15,842 bases of DNA from an uncultured Rhodanobacter sp. (GTDB lineage Bacteria > Pseudomonadota > Gammaproteobacteria > Xanthomonadales > Rhodanobacteraceae), in NCBI GenBank assembly GCA_903827735.1, contig CAIKJM010000228.1:1-15842 (forward strand), given 5' to 3'. This document shows, piece after piece, positions 1-6,875 of this stretch; position 1 is the first letter of the stretch; every line of letters begins with the position of its first letter. The translations under genes were made by a program, and so were the position numbers. Below the pieces are notes generated by a model, which saw nothing but the letters and a program-made list of their open reading frames with translations, searched no databases and was not told where the DNA came from.

Positions 1-1
1 A

Positions 2-64
2 CGCTATCTGTTGCCTATTGGACTGTTTGACGATGTCGAGTTGCTAGCGCCGTATCGGTCGTGA
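2..64 (+). CDS. Possible C-terminal end of an unidentified protein (partial)
   Basis: An open frame enters from the left edge and ends at a TGA at 62-64. It reads 20 residues, ending ...DDVELLAPYRS. The mix of hydrophobic and acidic residues looks protein-like, and the stop lies just before a REP-like element, as expected of an intergenic repeat. Only the last 20 residues are visible and third-position GC is lower than in neighbouring genes, so this may be chance. I do not recognise the family. Confidence 0.3.
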   Translation, partial: RYLLPIGLFDDVELLAPYRS

Positions 65-83
65 GTTCGATCGGACTTGCGAT

Positions 84-239
84 CGTAGGTTGGCGGTGAG
101 CGCAGCGACCCCAACGTGACAAGCCATGGATGTTGAGGTGACGAGCGGCTCCTACGGCTCGGCCTTCGGGCCATTCGCCAAGCGGGCGTTTGCTCCGTCA
201 TCCTGCCTCGACAGTTGCTGCGCTCACCGCCAACCTACG
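84..239. repeat. REP-like inverted repeat pair
   Basis: A perfect 23-base inverted repeat has arms at 84-106 and 217-239 separated by 110 bases. Each arm contains GTTGGCGGTGAGCGCAGC or its complement. The left copy continues into GACCCCAAC, so it can also fold on itself: GTTGG(C)GGT at 89-97 pairs with ACCCCAAC at 108-115 around a short loop. The right copy lacks that closing half. Dispersed palindromic elements of this kind, paired in opposite orientation between genes, are typical of REP/BIME families in proteobacteria. No gene is evident inside. Calling it a repeated genomic element is inference, because only one pair lies in this window. Confidence 0.6.
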
Positions 240-251
240 CAGCGCGCTTGA

Positions 252-728
252 TCAAGCTTCGGCGGCTGCCGGCTCACCCTCGGGCGCGCCGCGACCCAGC
301 ACATCCGGCAACGCCTTACCGTTCTCGGTGAAGCTCAGTGAGACGGAGTTCAGGCAGTGGCGGTCGCCGGTGGGTTGGGGGCCGTCGGGGAAGACGTGGC
401 CGAGATGGCTGCCGCAGCGCGCGCAGACTTCCTCGGTGCGGATCATGCCGTAGCTGGTGTCGCGGATCAGCTTGATATGCGCATCGTCGTAAGGCTGGAA
501 AAAGCTGGGCCAACCGGTGCCGGAATCGAATTTGGCGCTTGAGCGGAATAGCGGCAGCCCGCAGAAGCGGCAGGTGTAGACGCCGTCTTTCTTGTTGTCG
601 AGAAACACGCCGCAGAAGGCCGCTTCGGTGCCGTGTTCCAGCAACACGCGCTTCTCGTCGCGGTCGAGTCCGGCGGTGATGTCCTGGCGCTGCGTGTCGG
701 TTGGCGGGGAAAGGTCGAAGGTGGTCAT
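252..728 (-). CDS. msrB: Peptide-methionine (R)-S-oxide reductase MsrB
   Basis: This 158-residue cytosolic enzyme reduces the R-epimer of methionine sulfoxide in proteins, normally recycled by thioredoxin. Visible family marks are GTGWPSF (70-76), LGHVFPDGPQPTG (109-121) and the catalytic RHCLNS with Cys125. Two CxxC pairs, C53/C56 and C102/C105, form the structural zinc site. The usual resolving cysteine in the DSGCGWPSF motif is Thr71 here, while Cys39 (AAFCG) sits where some Xanthomonas-type MsrBs carry an alternative resolving cysteine. The ATG at 728 is chosen because AGGAG lies seven bases upstream; the frame stays open further upstream, but that sequence does not resemble MsrB. It lies 80 bases downstream of the small membrane protein gene on the same strand. 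Confidence 0.95.
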   Translation of the reverse strand: MTTFDLSPPTDTQRQDITAGLDRDEKRVLLEHGTEAAFCGVFLDNKKDGVYTCRFCGLPLFRSSAKFDSGTGWPSFFQPYDDAHIKLIRDTSYGMIRTEEVCARCGSHLGHVFPDGPQPTGDRHCLNSVSLSFTENGKALPDVLGRGAPEGEPAAAEA

Positions 729-808
729 GCGGGCTCCTGACATGGATGACGAGACGATGCTTGAGCTCATGATGTTGGGATGCACGGCGTCCGATCCAAC
801 CCGCACGT

Positions 809-1081
809 TTACAGGGGCGGCGGCCCCGGCAGGCGCTGCGGCAGCTGGTCGACAATGTAGGTTCTCACTGACCAGCGGAAGGTGAAGAAGGAGATCGGCA
901 CGCTGACAAAAAAGCCGAGGATCTTGCATATCATGACAATACGATCCGTGGGAAAGCCCGCAGCGCCCATCACGCCGCCGGTAACGACACCGAAGAGGCC
1001 GCCGACGAGCGCGCCGCCGATGCTGGCGACCAGAAAAAACAGAAACCAGCTTTTCAGATAGTTGGGCTGAAACGATGCCAT
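809..1081 (-). CDS. Small two-helix membrane protein, unknown function
   Basis: A 90-residue protein with two long hydrophobic segments, about 11-42 (Gly/Ala/Val-rich, many GG pairs) and 48-68, followed by a positively charged FRWSVRTY stretch and a short Pro-rich tail (PQRLPGPPPL). The glycine-rich first helix suggests tight helix packing. An ATG at 1081 is preceded by GAGGGAC about ten bases upstream, supporting translation. It lies between the helicase gene and msrB on the same strand and could share a transcript with msrB. I do not recognise the family. The membrane location follows from composition only. Confidence 0.7.
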   Translation of the reverse strand: MASFQPNYLKSWFLFFLVASIGGALVGGLFGVVTGGVMGAAGFPTDRIVMICKILGFFVSVPISFFTFRWSVRTYIVDQLPQRLPGPPPL

Positions 1082-1175
1082 GCGAAAAGTCCCTCGTCGT
1101 CGAATAAATGATTACGGCCGTCGCGCGGTTCGGCGTTCCGCGATACGTTGATCCCGTTCCCCTTTAGCAGCGTAG

Positions 1176-3044
1176 CTAGCGTGCGCTCAACTGCCCGCTC
1201 ACATCGTTGATCGAAGCGCGAATGCGCGCGCTGAAGATCGAGTCCTCGTGATGAATCAAGACGAGCCTTTCGGTGGCACGGGTCATGGCCACATAGAGCA
1301 GCCTTGCTTCGTGCGTTTCGTCTTCGCCGGATGCCGGCATCTGACCAAGGCCGGGGATGATCACCAGTGGAAACTCCAAGCCCTTGCTGGATTTCATGCT
1401 GATGATGCGCACGGCGTCCTTGACCAGGAACAGCGAGGCCTTGCCCTTGTCATCGGCCAGCCGGCAGCTGATGCTGGCGCGGTCCAGCGCATCGCGCCAC
1501 TGCTCGCCCTGCTTGTTGTGGCGGAACAGCACGGCGATATCGTCCAGGCGTCGGCCGTGCGCCTGCTCGTCGCGGATCTGGCTGATCAGCGTGGCAATTT
1601 CTTCGCTGGCGCTGTTGGCTCGGATCAGCTCGGGCACGGCGCCGCGTCGGCCGGCGCTCTCCGGAGCGATCAGCGGTACGCCATCGTCCTCGCCGGCCTG
1701 CGCGTCGAGCAGCTCGCTGGCAAAGCCGCGCGCCACGGCGAGAATTTCCAGTGTGTTGCGATAGTTGAGCTTGAGGATGGTGGTGCGGCCCTGCGCCTGC
1801 ACGCCCAGACTTTTCCAGGTGAACTTGCGTCGGTCGGCGCGGCCGTTGATGTTTTGCGCGTCGTCGTACAGCACCAGCAGCGAGTTGGTGTTCGGGTCGA
1901 TCATCTGCACGATCAGCTTGTACCAGTCCGGCTCGAAATCGTGGCCTTCGTCGATCAGCACCGCGCCGTACTGGAAGCGTGGAATCTGGCCTTTCTCCAC
2001 GCCGTCGATCACCTTCTGCACCATCTGCACGAAAAAATCCCTGCTGCCTTGGGTGGGCAGATCCACGTGGTAGGCCGTGAGCATCTTGTGGCACCACTTG
2101 TGAAAGTTGTAGACCTGCACTTTTTCGCCGAGGCCGCGCTCGCCGATCAGCTGGTCCAGCCGCGCGGCCAGGGTCTTGTTGTAGCAAAGCACGAGGATGG
2201 GCTTGCCCAGTTCGCGCGCCAGCTGCATCGCACGGAAGCCCAGAATCATCGTTTTACCCGAGCCGGCCACGCCGTGGATGACCCGGTGCTCGTCGCCCAG
2301 CGAGCGCGCCAGCTGCTCCTGCTGCGCGTCCATCACCTTGACGATGTCAGGTATCTCCAGCGGCCGCGTGATCGGGCCGGTCTCGTCGAACAGGCCGAAC
2401 TGGCCTTCGCCGGGCGCCAGGCGAATCTCGGGAAACAGATGCCAGCGTACACGGTCGATCTGCGGCAGCGTCAGGGCGGTCGGAAATACCTGCGGAAACA
2501 TCGCCCACAGCTGCTCCTGAAAGGTTTCAGGGTCGACTGTTTCGTAAATTTCTTCGCGGCAAAGGGTCAGATGGGCCGGAATCACGGCATCCAGGCCGCC
2601 GTCGACAAACTGCTTGCGGCTGATATTGGCCAGCACCACGCCGTAAGCCCACGGCATGACCAGCTTGCCGGCATGGCGGCTGCCTGCGGGATGGCGCAGC
2701 GCCGGATCCCGTTCCAGCACCACGCCGATTTCCAGCGCATAGGCGCGTGCCTGCAGCAGCGGGTTGGCCTCTTTCACCAGACCGCGGTCGGTGATCAGAG
2801 TGAACTGGGTGCTGTCGGCGTGCTGGATGGTTTCGGCCTTCCAGTCCTTGACCTCCAACACCAGCATGCCGCGGCGCGGGTGGAAGACAACAAAATCCGG
2901 TCGGCGCTGTTTCAGACCGATGGGGACGTCGTACCAGAGCAGATAATCGTCTTCGAGCTTGCTTTCCAGTCGTTCGGAGAGACGTTTTTCGCCGCCGGTC
3001 ATGCGGGGCAGGCAGCCATTGCGGGTCGGAGTAAGCGTGGCCAT
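1176..3044 (-). CDS. NERD nuclease-related domain / UvrD-like SF1 helicase fusion
   Basis: A 622-residue protein. The N-terminal NERD domain (about 17-130) shows a PD-(D/E)xK-type core: PDFVVF (Asp50), then LEVKDW with Glu64 and Lys66. The C-terminal part has SF1A helicase motifs in order: Walker A GVAGSGKT (258-265), LIDEGHD (Walker B, 363-369), LYDDAQN (392-398), NYRNT (427-431), SSKGLEFPLV (552-561) and YVAMTRA (584-590). The expected activity is ATP-driven DNA unwinding or translocation linked to nuclease-like cleavage; neither is proven. The ATG at 3044 is preferred because the conserved CLPRMTGGEKR segment follows it closely; an in-frame TTG at 3098 would add 18 residues of low-complexity sequence. 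No good ribosome site is seen at either. Such single-gene fusions are assigned to DNA repair or nucleic-acid defence without firm evidence. Divergent from the diguanylate cyclase gene. Confidence 0.9.
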   Translation of the reverse strand: MATLTPTRNGCLPRMTGGEKRLSERLESKLEDDYLLWYDVPIGLKQRRPDFVVFHPRRGMLVLEVKDWKAETIQHADSTQFTLITDRGLVKEANPLLQARAYALEIGVVLERDPALRHPAGSRHAGKLVMPWAYGVVLANISRKQFVDGGLDAVIPAHLTLCREEIYETVDPETFQEQLWAMFPQVFPTALTLPQIDRVRWHLFPEIRLAPGEGQFGLFDETGPITRPLEIPDIVKVMDAQQEQLARSLGDEHRVIHGVAGSGKTMILGFRAMQLARELGKPILVLCYNKTLAARLDQLIGERGLGEKVQVYNFHKWCHKMLTAYHVDLPTQGSRDFFVQMVQKVIDGVEKGQIPRFQYGAVLIDEGHDFEPDWYKLIVQMIDPNTNSLLVLYDDAQNINGRADRRKFTWKSLGVQAQGRTTILKLNYRNTLEILAVARGFASELLDAQAGEDDGVPLIAPESAGRRGAVPELIRANSASEEIATLISQIRDEQAHGRRLDDIAVLFRHNKQGEQWRDALDRASISCRLADDKGKASLFLVKDAVRIISMKSSKGLEFPLVIIPGLGQMPASGEDETHEARLLYVAMTRATERLVLIHHEDSIFSARIRASINDVSGQLSAR

Positions 3045-3164
3045 CCTGCGTCCAGAGAGTTTCTGCGTCGAAGGTAGCGAAAAGCGTAGGCGTGTCAACG
3101 CTCACGTTTGTGAATCGCCGATGCCGTATTTTAGTCTTCACCAGGTTGCGTGGCCGGCAACAGT

Positions 3165-3195
3165 GGTACAAGAGGCGGCGCTTGAGCGCCGTACC
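3165..3195 (+). other. Hairpin in the diguanylate cyclase upstream region
   Basis: GGTAC at 3165-3169 can pair with GTACC at 3191-3195, and inside it GGCGC at 3177-3181 pairs with GCGCC at 3186-3190 around a TTGA loop, leaving a seven-base bulge on the 5' side. It ends about 24 bases before the ATG and just upstream of AAGGG (3206-3210). If it lies in the transcript it could influence translation; this is not shown. Confidence 0.4.
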
Positions 3196-3218
3196 GTGAC
3201 TGCGCAAGGGAATACGTG

Positions 3219-4436
3219 ATGCCGTTCCATATCGAAACGCTCTCCCTGATCAGCGCGCTGCAAACGGCGCTGATGGCGTTGATGCTGTGGGCCGGTACGT
3301 ATGGCGATGCGGGTCGAGTCCGCCGCAGTCTTCGCTTGCGCTCGGCGGCGCTGGTGGTCGAGGCGGTGGGCTGGAGCTCGCTGGCCGCCCACGCCTACCT
3401 GTCGCCTGCTGCACTGATACTGGGCGGCAATGCCTTCAACCTGGTGGCGCAGGGTATGAGCGTGATCGCCTTGCGCATGCTGCTCGGCGAGGCGCTGCGC
3501 GGACGGTTGGTCATAGCGGTTGGCGTATTGGGCTGGCTCGGCGTGGCCTGGTTCGGCCTGATGCAGCCGAACTATCAGGCCCGCGTACTGTGGGGTTCGC
3601 TGGCGATCGGCATCAATATTCTGCTCAGCGTCGAGGCGTTGATCGGCGTTAGCGTGCGGCGCAGTTCGCGCGCCCGCGCGGTGCTGCTGGCGGTGTTTGC
3701 CATGGCGGCGGCGCTGCTAATTTGGCGTAACTTACAACTTTGGATGGGCGACTCTCTGCTGCAGGGCATCACCATCGCCAGCAACATCAATTTTTTCTAC
3801 GTGATGTTTTCCGGCTTGCAGCCGCTGTTTGCCGGTATCGGGTTTTTGCTGCTCTACAACGAAATACTGCAGCAGGAGCTGCGTCTGCTGGCGCGCATCG
3901 ATCCGCTGACCGGCGTCAGCAACCGGTTGGCGATCAACGAAGCGACCACGCTGATGCTGGCGCATGCGGCCCGATACCGGCAGCCCCTGGGCGTGCTGAT
4001 GCTCGACGCCGACCACTTCAAAAGCGTCAACGATCGCTTTGGCCACAATGGCGGCGACAAGGTGCTGCGCTCGCTGGTTTTCAGCATCCGTGCCACCTTG
4101 CGCGACAGCGATCTGATCGGTCGGGTCGGCGGCGAGGAGTTTGTGGTGCTGTCGCCGGGCGCGGATCTAGCCAGCGCCATGCGGCTGGCCGAGCGGGTGC
4201 GCTCGACCGTGGCAGAGACGCCGCTGGTGATCGACGGGCAGTCGCTGACGCTGACCGTGTCGGTCGGCGTCGCCGTGGCGGCACTCAACGACCGCGACGG
4301 CGCGGCGCTGCTGCAGCGCGCCGATGCCGCGCTGTATGAGGCCAAGCGCGCCGGCCGCAATCGGGTGGAGGCCGCCGTGCCAAAGAGTGAAGGGCAGACG
4401 AGAGTTGAGCCCTGGGTCGTCAAGCCGTTGAGCTGA
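3219..4436 (+). CDS. Membrane-bound diguanylate cyclase (GGDEF domain)
   Basis: A 405-residue protein predicted to make cyclic di-GMP from two GTP at the inner membrane. The first ~215 residues form about six or seven hydrophobic helices with no recognised sensor fold. The C-terminal GGDEF domain (about 220-385) begins with DPLTGVSNR (228-236) and has the metal-binding DADHFK (263-268), the active form GGEEF (304-308) and ADAALYEAKRAGRNRV near the end. The product-inhibition site RxxD is intact as RDSD (295-298), five residues before GGEEF, so feedback control is expected. No EAL domain is present. AAGGG at 3206-3210 supports ATG 3219; a GTG at 3216 is an immediate alternative. It is divergent from the helicase and converges on the MpaB-family gene with 26 bases between. 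Confidence 0.93.
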   Translation: MPFHIETLSLISALQTALMALMLWAGTYGDAGRVRRSLRLRSAALVVEAVGWSSLAAHAYLSPAALILGGNAFNLVAQGMSVIALRMLLGEALRGRLVIAVGVLGWLGVAWFGLMQPNYQARVLWGSLAIGINILLSVEALIGVSVRRSSRARAVLLAVFAMAAALLIWRNLQLWMGDSLLQGITIASNINFFYVMFSGLQPLFAGIGFLLLYNEILQQELRLLARIDPLTGVSNRLAINEATTLMLAHAARYRQPLGVLMLDADHFKSVNDRFGHNGGDKVLRSLVFSIRATLRDSDLIGRVGGEEFVVLSPGADLASAMRLAERVRSTVAETPLVIDGQSLTLTVSVGVAVAALNDRDGAALLQRADAALYEAKRAGRNRVEAAVPKSEGQTRVEPWVVKPLS

Positions 4437-4462
4437 ACATCTACGCCGGCGGCAACGTGCGA

Positions 4463-5410
4463 TCAGGGGCCAGGCCAGCGTTCGAGAGCGGTGACAGGCA
4501 CGCCCATGCGGCGGCACGATTGGCTGGCAATACCGTCGCTCAACGCAGCCCGAAATACCGGCGCTATCGACCACAGCGCGTGCGATGCCAGCGTCGCCTG
4601 GCGCTGCTGCCACGGAGTGTGCCCCAGCATCGAGATGGCCCAGTCGGGCAGCAGCGCGCTGCCGGCAAGCAGGAACAGGTTTCGCGACAGTCCAGCGATG
4701 GGCACCGGCAGCTTCACCTGCGCCAGCACCGCCAGCACCTCGCGCGAGCGGTCGGTAAAAGCGAGTTCGTGCTGGATGCGCATGAAATAATCGGTGACGG
4801 CCAGCTCCGATGCCGGCACGTCGCGTGCGCCCAGGGCTTCGGCAATGCGGCGCACTTCGTCGTAATAGCGGTCGGCTGCGCCGGCCGGTAGCTCGACGTG
4901 GCTGTAGCGGCGGTAACCCTGCAGAAAGCTGTATGCCTCGGTCACGTGCACCCAGGTCAGCAGATCGGGATCGTCGGCCGCATAGGCACGCCCGTCTTCC
5001 GCGTGGCCTTTGACGAAACTGTGGATATGCCGGACACGCGCGATCAGTATCCGGCTGTCCGCCAGCGAGGCGTACGTCGTGGCGCCAACGAACATCGTAG
5101 TGCGGCGCAGCCGCCCGATCAGGTCGTCGCGAAAATTGGAGTGATCCCACACGCCGGCAAGCGCCAGCGGATGTAGCGTCTGCAGAGTCAGCGCGGCGAG
5201 ACCGCCCGCCAGCATGCTGGGGAAATCCGAGTGCACGCGCCAGGTTGCGCTATACGGGCCAAACAGGCCAGGATCGCCAATAGGGCGGTCGTAGTCGACG
5301 CCGCTTTCGCTGCGTGGAAAGGCGCTGAGGACCCAGTGCCGTATCGCCGCGCGAACCGGGCTGAGCGACCCGCCGGCGGCGCGGCTGAGTAGATGAAAAG
5401 GGGACGGCAT
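4463..5410 (-). CDS. MpaB/DUF2236-family oxygenase-like protein
   Basis: A 315-residue protein that I recognise as the MpaB/DUF2236 family, related to the fungal mycophenolate enzyme MpaB and the rubber-cleaving latex-clearing proteins. Family hallmarks are the N-terminal SDFPSMLAGGLAALTLQTLHPLALAGVWDHSNF region split here as SDFPSMLAGG (61-70) and LQTLHPLALAGVWDHS (76-91), RVRHIHSFVKG (125-135), and DPDLLTWVHVTEAYSF (147-162). In Lcp-type members a histidine and nearby basic residues hold a b-type heme; His155 and the R125/H128/H130 cluster are candidates, which is inference. No signal peptide is visible. The substrate is unknown. The ATG at 5410 has only AAGG two bases upstream, so the start is not certain. 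Confidence 0.85.
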   Translation of the reverse strand: MPSPFHLLSRAAGGSLSPVRAAIRHWVLSAFPRSESGVDYDRPIGDPGLFGPYSATWRVHSDFPSMLAGGLAALTLQTLHPLALAGVWDHSNFRDDLIGRLRRTTMFVGATTYASLADSRILIARVRHIHSFVKGHAEDGRAYAADDPDLLTWVHVTEAYSFLQGYRRYSHVELPAGAADRYYDEVRRIAEALGARDVPASELAVTDYFMRIQHELAFTDRSREVLAVLAQVKLPVPIAGLSRNLFLLAGSALLPDWAISMLGHTPWQQRQATLASHALWSIAPVFRAALSDGIASQSCRRMGVPVTALERWPGP

Positions 5411-5478
5411 GCCTTGATCTTAGTGCTTGACCCGCTTCCGGTGCGGTCTTCGCGTCACTCGCTTCCGTGCATCGGGGT

Positions 5479-5506
5479 TTGATTCGGTCGCGCGATGTGG
5501 TATCCC
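5479..5506 (+). promoter_or_regulatory. Candidate promoter of the aromatic leader/DAHP synthase transcript
   Basis: TTGATT at 5479-5484 and TATCCC at 5501-5506 are separated by 16 bases. The -35 is a fair match to sigma-70 and the -10 a poor one. Initiation would fall near 5513, right at the leader peptide ATG (5514). That fits the lack of a Shine-Dalgarno sequence there and suggests the leader peptide is read from a leaderless or near-leaderless mRNA. Confidence 0.4.
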
Positions 5507-5513
5507 TAGTTGC

Positions 5514-5594
5514 ATGACGATCCTCTCCACCCGCCTGCATTTTTGGTTTTACGACTATCCGATGCCGCAGGCGGAGCCAAGGGTGCGATCGTAA
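5514..5594 (+). CDS. Aromatic amino acid attenuator leader peptide (Phe/Trp/Tyr)
   Basis: A 26-residue reading frame, ATG 5514 to TAA 5592-5594. Its middle reads HFWFYDY: Phe-Trp-Phe-Tyr-Asp-Tyr at residues 10-15, codons 5541-5558. Five of six consecutive codons are for the three end products of the shikimate pathway. The ORF sits directly before a hairpin with a T run and then a DAHP synthase gene, the textbook arrangement of ribosome-mediated attenuation. Ribosome stalling on scarce aromatic aminoacyl-tRNA would occupy 5541-5558 and leave GGCGG at 5570-5574 free; normal reading to the stop covers it. No ribosome site is seen upstream, so leaderless translation is possible. No function beyond cis-regulation is expected of the peptide. 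Confidence 0.85.
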   Translation: MTILSTRLHFWFYDYPMPQAEPRVRS

Positions 5595-5648
5595 GTTTCC
5601 GATTCAGCACATCCCGAAAGCCGCCAGCTCACCACCGGCGGCTTTTTT
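5567..5648 (+). terminator. Attenuator: intrinsic terminator with alternative antiterminator
   Basis: Terminator: AAAGCCGCC (5617-5625) pairs with GGCGGCTTT (5637-5645) across an 11-base loop, and Ts continue to 5648. Competing antiterminator: GC-A-GGCGG at 5567-5574 can pair with CCGCC-A-GC at 5621-5628 with one internal mismatch, sequestering the 5' arm of the terminator. The GGCGG strand lies inside the leader peptide coding region, ahead of its stop codon, so ribosome position selects the structure. The terminator sits 40 bases before the DAHP synthase ATG. The pairing was worked out by eye, without folding energies. Confidence 0.8.
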
Positions 5649-5687
5649 CATGGCTGCCGGCAGATCCGATTACCAAGGACTCTCCGC

Positions 5688-6776
5688 ATGAACGCCGCTC
5701 TTACCGACGCCCGCAACGACGACCTTCGCATCCGCGAGCTCAAGCGCCTCAGTACGCCTGCCGAGGTGATCGGCGACTGCGGCAGCAGTGAACCAGCTAG
5801 CGCCACCGTCGCCGCAACGCGCGGCAAACTGCACGCCATATTTGAGGGAACGGACGATCGTCTAGCGGTGGTGATTGGCCCCTGCTCGATCCACGACACC
5901 CATGCGGCGCTCGACTATGCCGAACTTTTGCGCCAGCAGCGCGAGCTGCACGCCGACACGCTCGAAATCGTGATGCGCGTGTATTTCGAAAAGCCGCGCA
6001 CGACGGTGGGCTGGAAGGGTCTGATCAATGATCCCGCCCTCGACGGCAGTTTCCGCATCGATCGCGGCCTGCGGCTGGCGCGCGGTCTGCTGATCGGCAT
6101 CAACGCTCTCGGCGTACCGGCCGGCTGCGAGTTCCTCGACATGATCACGCCACAGTACATCGCCGACATGGTCAGCTGGGGCGCGATCGGCGCGCGCACC
6201 ACCGAAAGCCAAGTGCATCGCGAGCTGGCATCGGGGCTGTCGTGCCCGGTGGGCTTCAAGAACGGCACCGACGGTAACGTGAGAATTGCCGCCGACGCGG
6301 TGCAGGCCGCGTCGCAGCCGCATCATTTTCTGGCGGTCACCAAGGATGGCCGCACCGCGATCGCGGCGACCACCGGTAACGAGGATTGCCACGTGATTTT
6401 GCGCGGCGGCAGCGCGCCGAACTATGACGCCGCCAGCGTCGACGCGGCCTGCGCCGTGCTGGTCAAGGCCGGCCTGACGCCGCGACTGATGATCGACGCG
6501 AGCCACGCCAACAGCAGCAAAAAGCCGGAGAATCAGCCGGCCGTGATCGACGATATTGCCGGCCAGGTCGCCGCGGGCGACACGCGCATACTCGGTGTGA
6601 TGGTCGAGAGCCATTTGGTCGCCGGCCGGCAGGACATCGAGCCGGGCAAGCCGTTGGTTTATGGCCAGAGCATTACCGACGGCTGCATCGACTGGAACAC
6701 TTCGGTGGCCGTGCTGCAGCGCCTTGCCGACGCGGTAACGGAGCGTCGGCAACGCCGCGCCCGGCACGCAGCCTGA
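5688..6776 (+). CDS. aroG: 3-deoxy-D-arabino-heptulosonate 7-phosphate (DAHP) synthase, type I
   Basis: A 362-residue cytosolic enzyme joining phosphoenolpyruvate and erythrose 4-phosphate, the first committed step to Phe, Tyr and Trp. Motifs: GPCSIHD (64-70), MRVYFEKPRTTVGWKG (96-111), GFKNGTDG (189-196), CHVILRGG (234-241), DASHANSSKK (270-279). The metal ligands of E. coli AroG (Cys61, His268, Glu302, Asp326) appear at a constant offset of five as Cys66, His273, Glu307 and Asp331. Pro155 and Ser185 align with AroG Pro150 and Ser180 of the feedback region; which amino acid inhibits this enzyme cannot be decided from that, so the aroG symbol is provisional. AAGGA (5675-5679) lies eight bases before ATG 5688. 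Transcription appears to be attenuated by the upstream aromatic leader. Confidence 0.95.
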   Translation: MNAALTDARNDDLRIRELKRLSTPAEVIGDCGSSEPASATVAATRGKLHAIFEGTDDRLAVVIGPCSIHDTHAALDYAELLRQQRELHADTLEIVMRVYFEKPRTTVGWKGLINDPALDGSFRIDRGLRLARGLLIGINALGVPAGCEFLDMITPQYIADMVSWGAIGARTTESQVHRELASGLSCPVGFKNGTDGNVRIAADAVQAASQPHHFLAVTKDGRTAIAATTGNEDCHVILRGGSAPNYDAASVDAACAVLVKAGLTPRLMIDASHANSSKKPENQPAVIDDIAGQVAAGDTRILGVMVESHLVAGRQDIEPGKPLVYGQSITDGCIDWNTSVAVLQRLADAVTERRQRRARHAA

Positions 6777-6796
6777 CCTCAGCGTTGTGTTGACGC

Positions 6797-6826
6797 AAAA
6801 AAGTGGCGCCCGTATAAGGCGCCACT
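6797..6826. terminator. Bidirectional terminator between DAHP synthase and osmC
   Basis: AGTGGCGCC (6802-6810) and GGCGCCACT (6818-6826) form a perfect nine-pair stem with a seven-base loop. On the minus strand the stem is followed by a T run (the complement of A 6797-6802), giving a strong terminator for osmC. On the plus strand ATTATTA follows, a weaker tail, but it can also end the DAHP synthase transcript. Confidence 0.85.
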
Positions 6827-6875
6827 ATTATTACGGCGCGACTCGCTGGCCGCGCTGATCGACAGGCACCGTAGA

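Noticed and set aside
4..201. A 65-codon minus-strand frame across the repeat element
   Set aside because: It is Arg/Ser-rich, crosses the inverted repeat and has no family resemblance.
1248..3077. A 609-codon open frame on the plus strand opposite the helicase gene
   Set aside because: It is an antisense shadow produced by high-GC codon bias. Its translation is His/Gln/Ala-rich with no domain, while the minus strand shows all helicase motifs.
3102..3113. TCAC-GTTT-GTGA palindrome in the helicase/cyclase gap
   Set aside because: The half-sites are inverted relative to a CRP site and only four bases long, so chance is likely.
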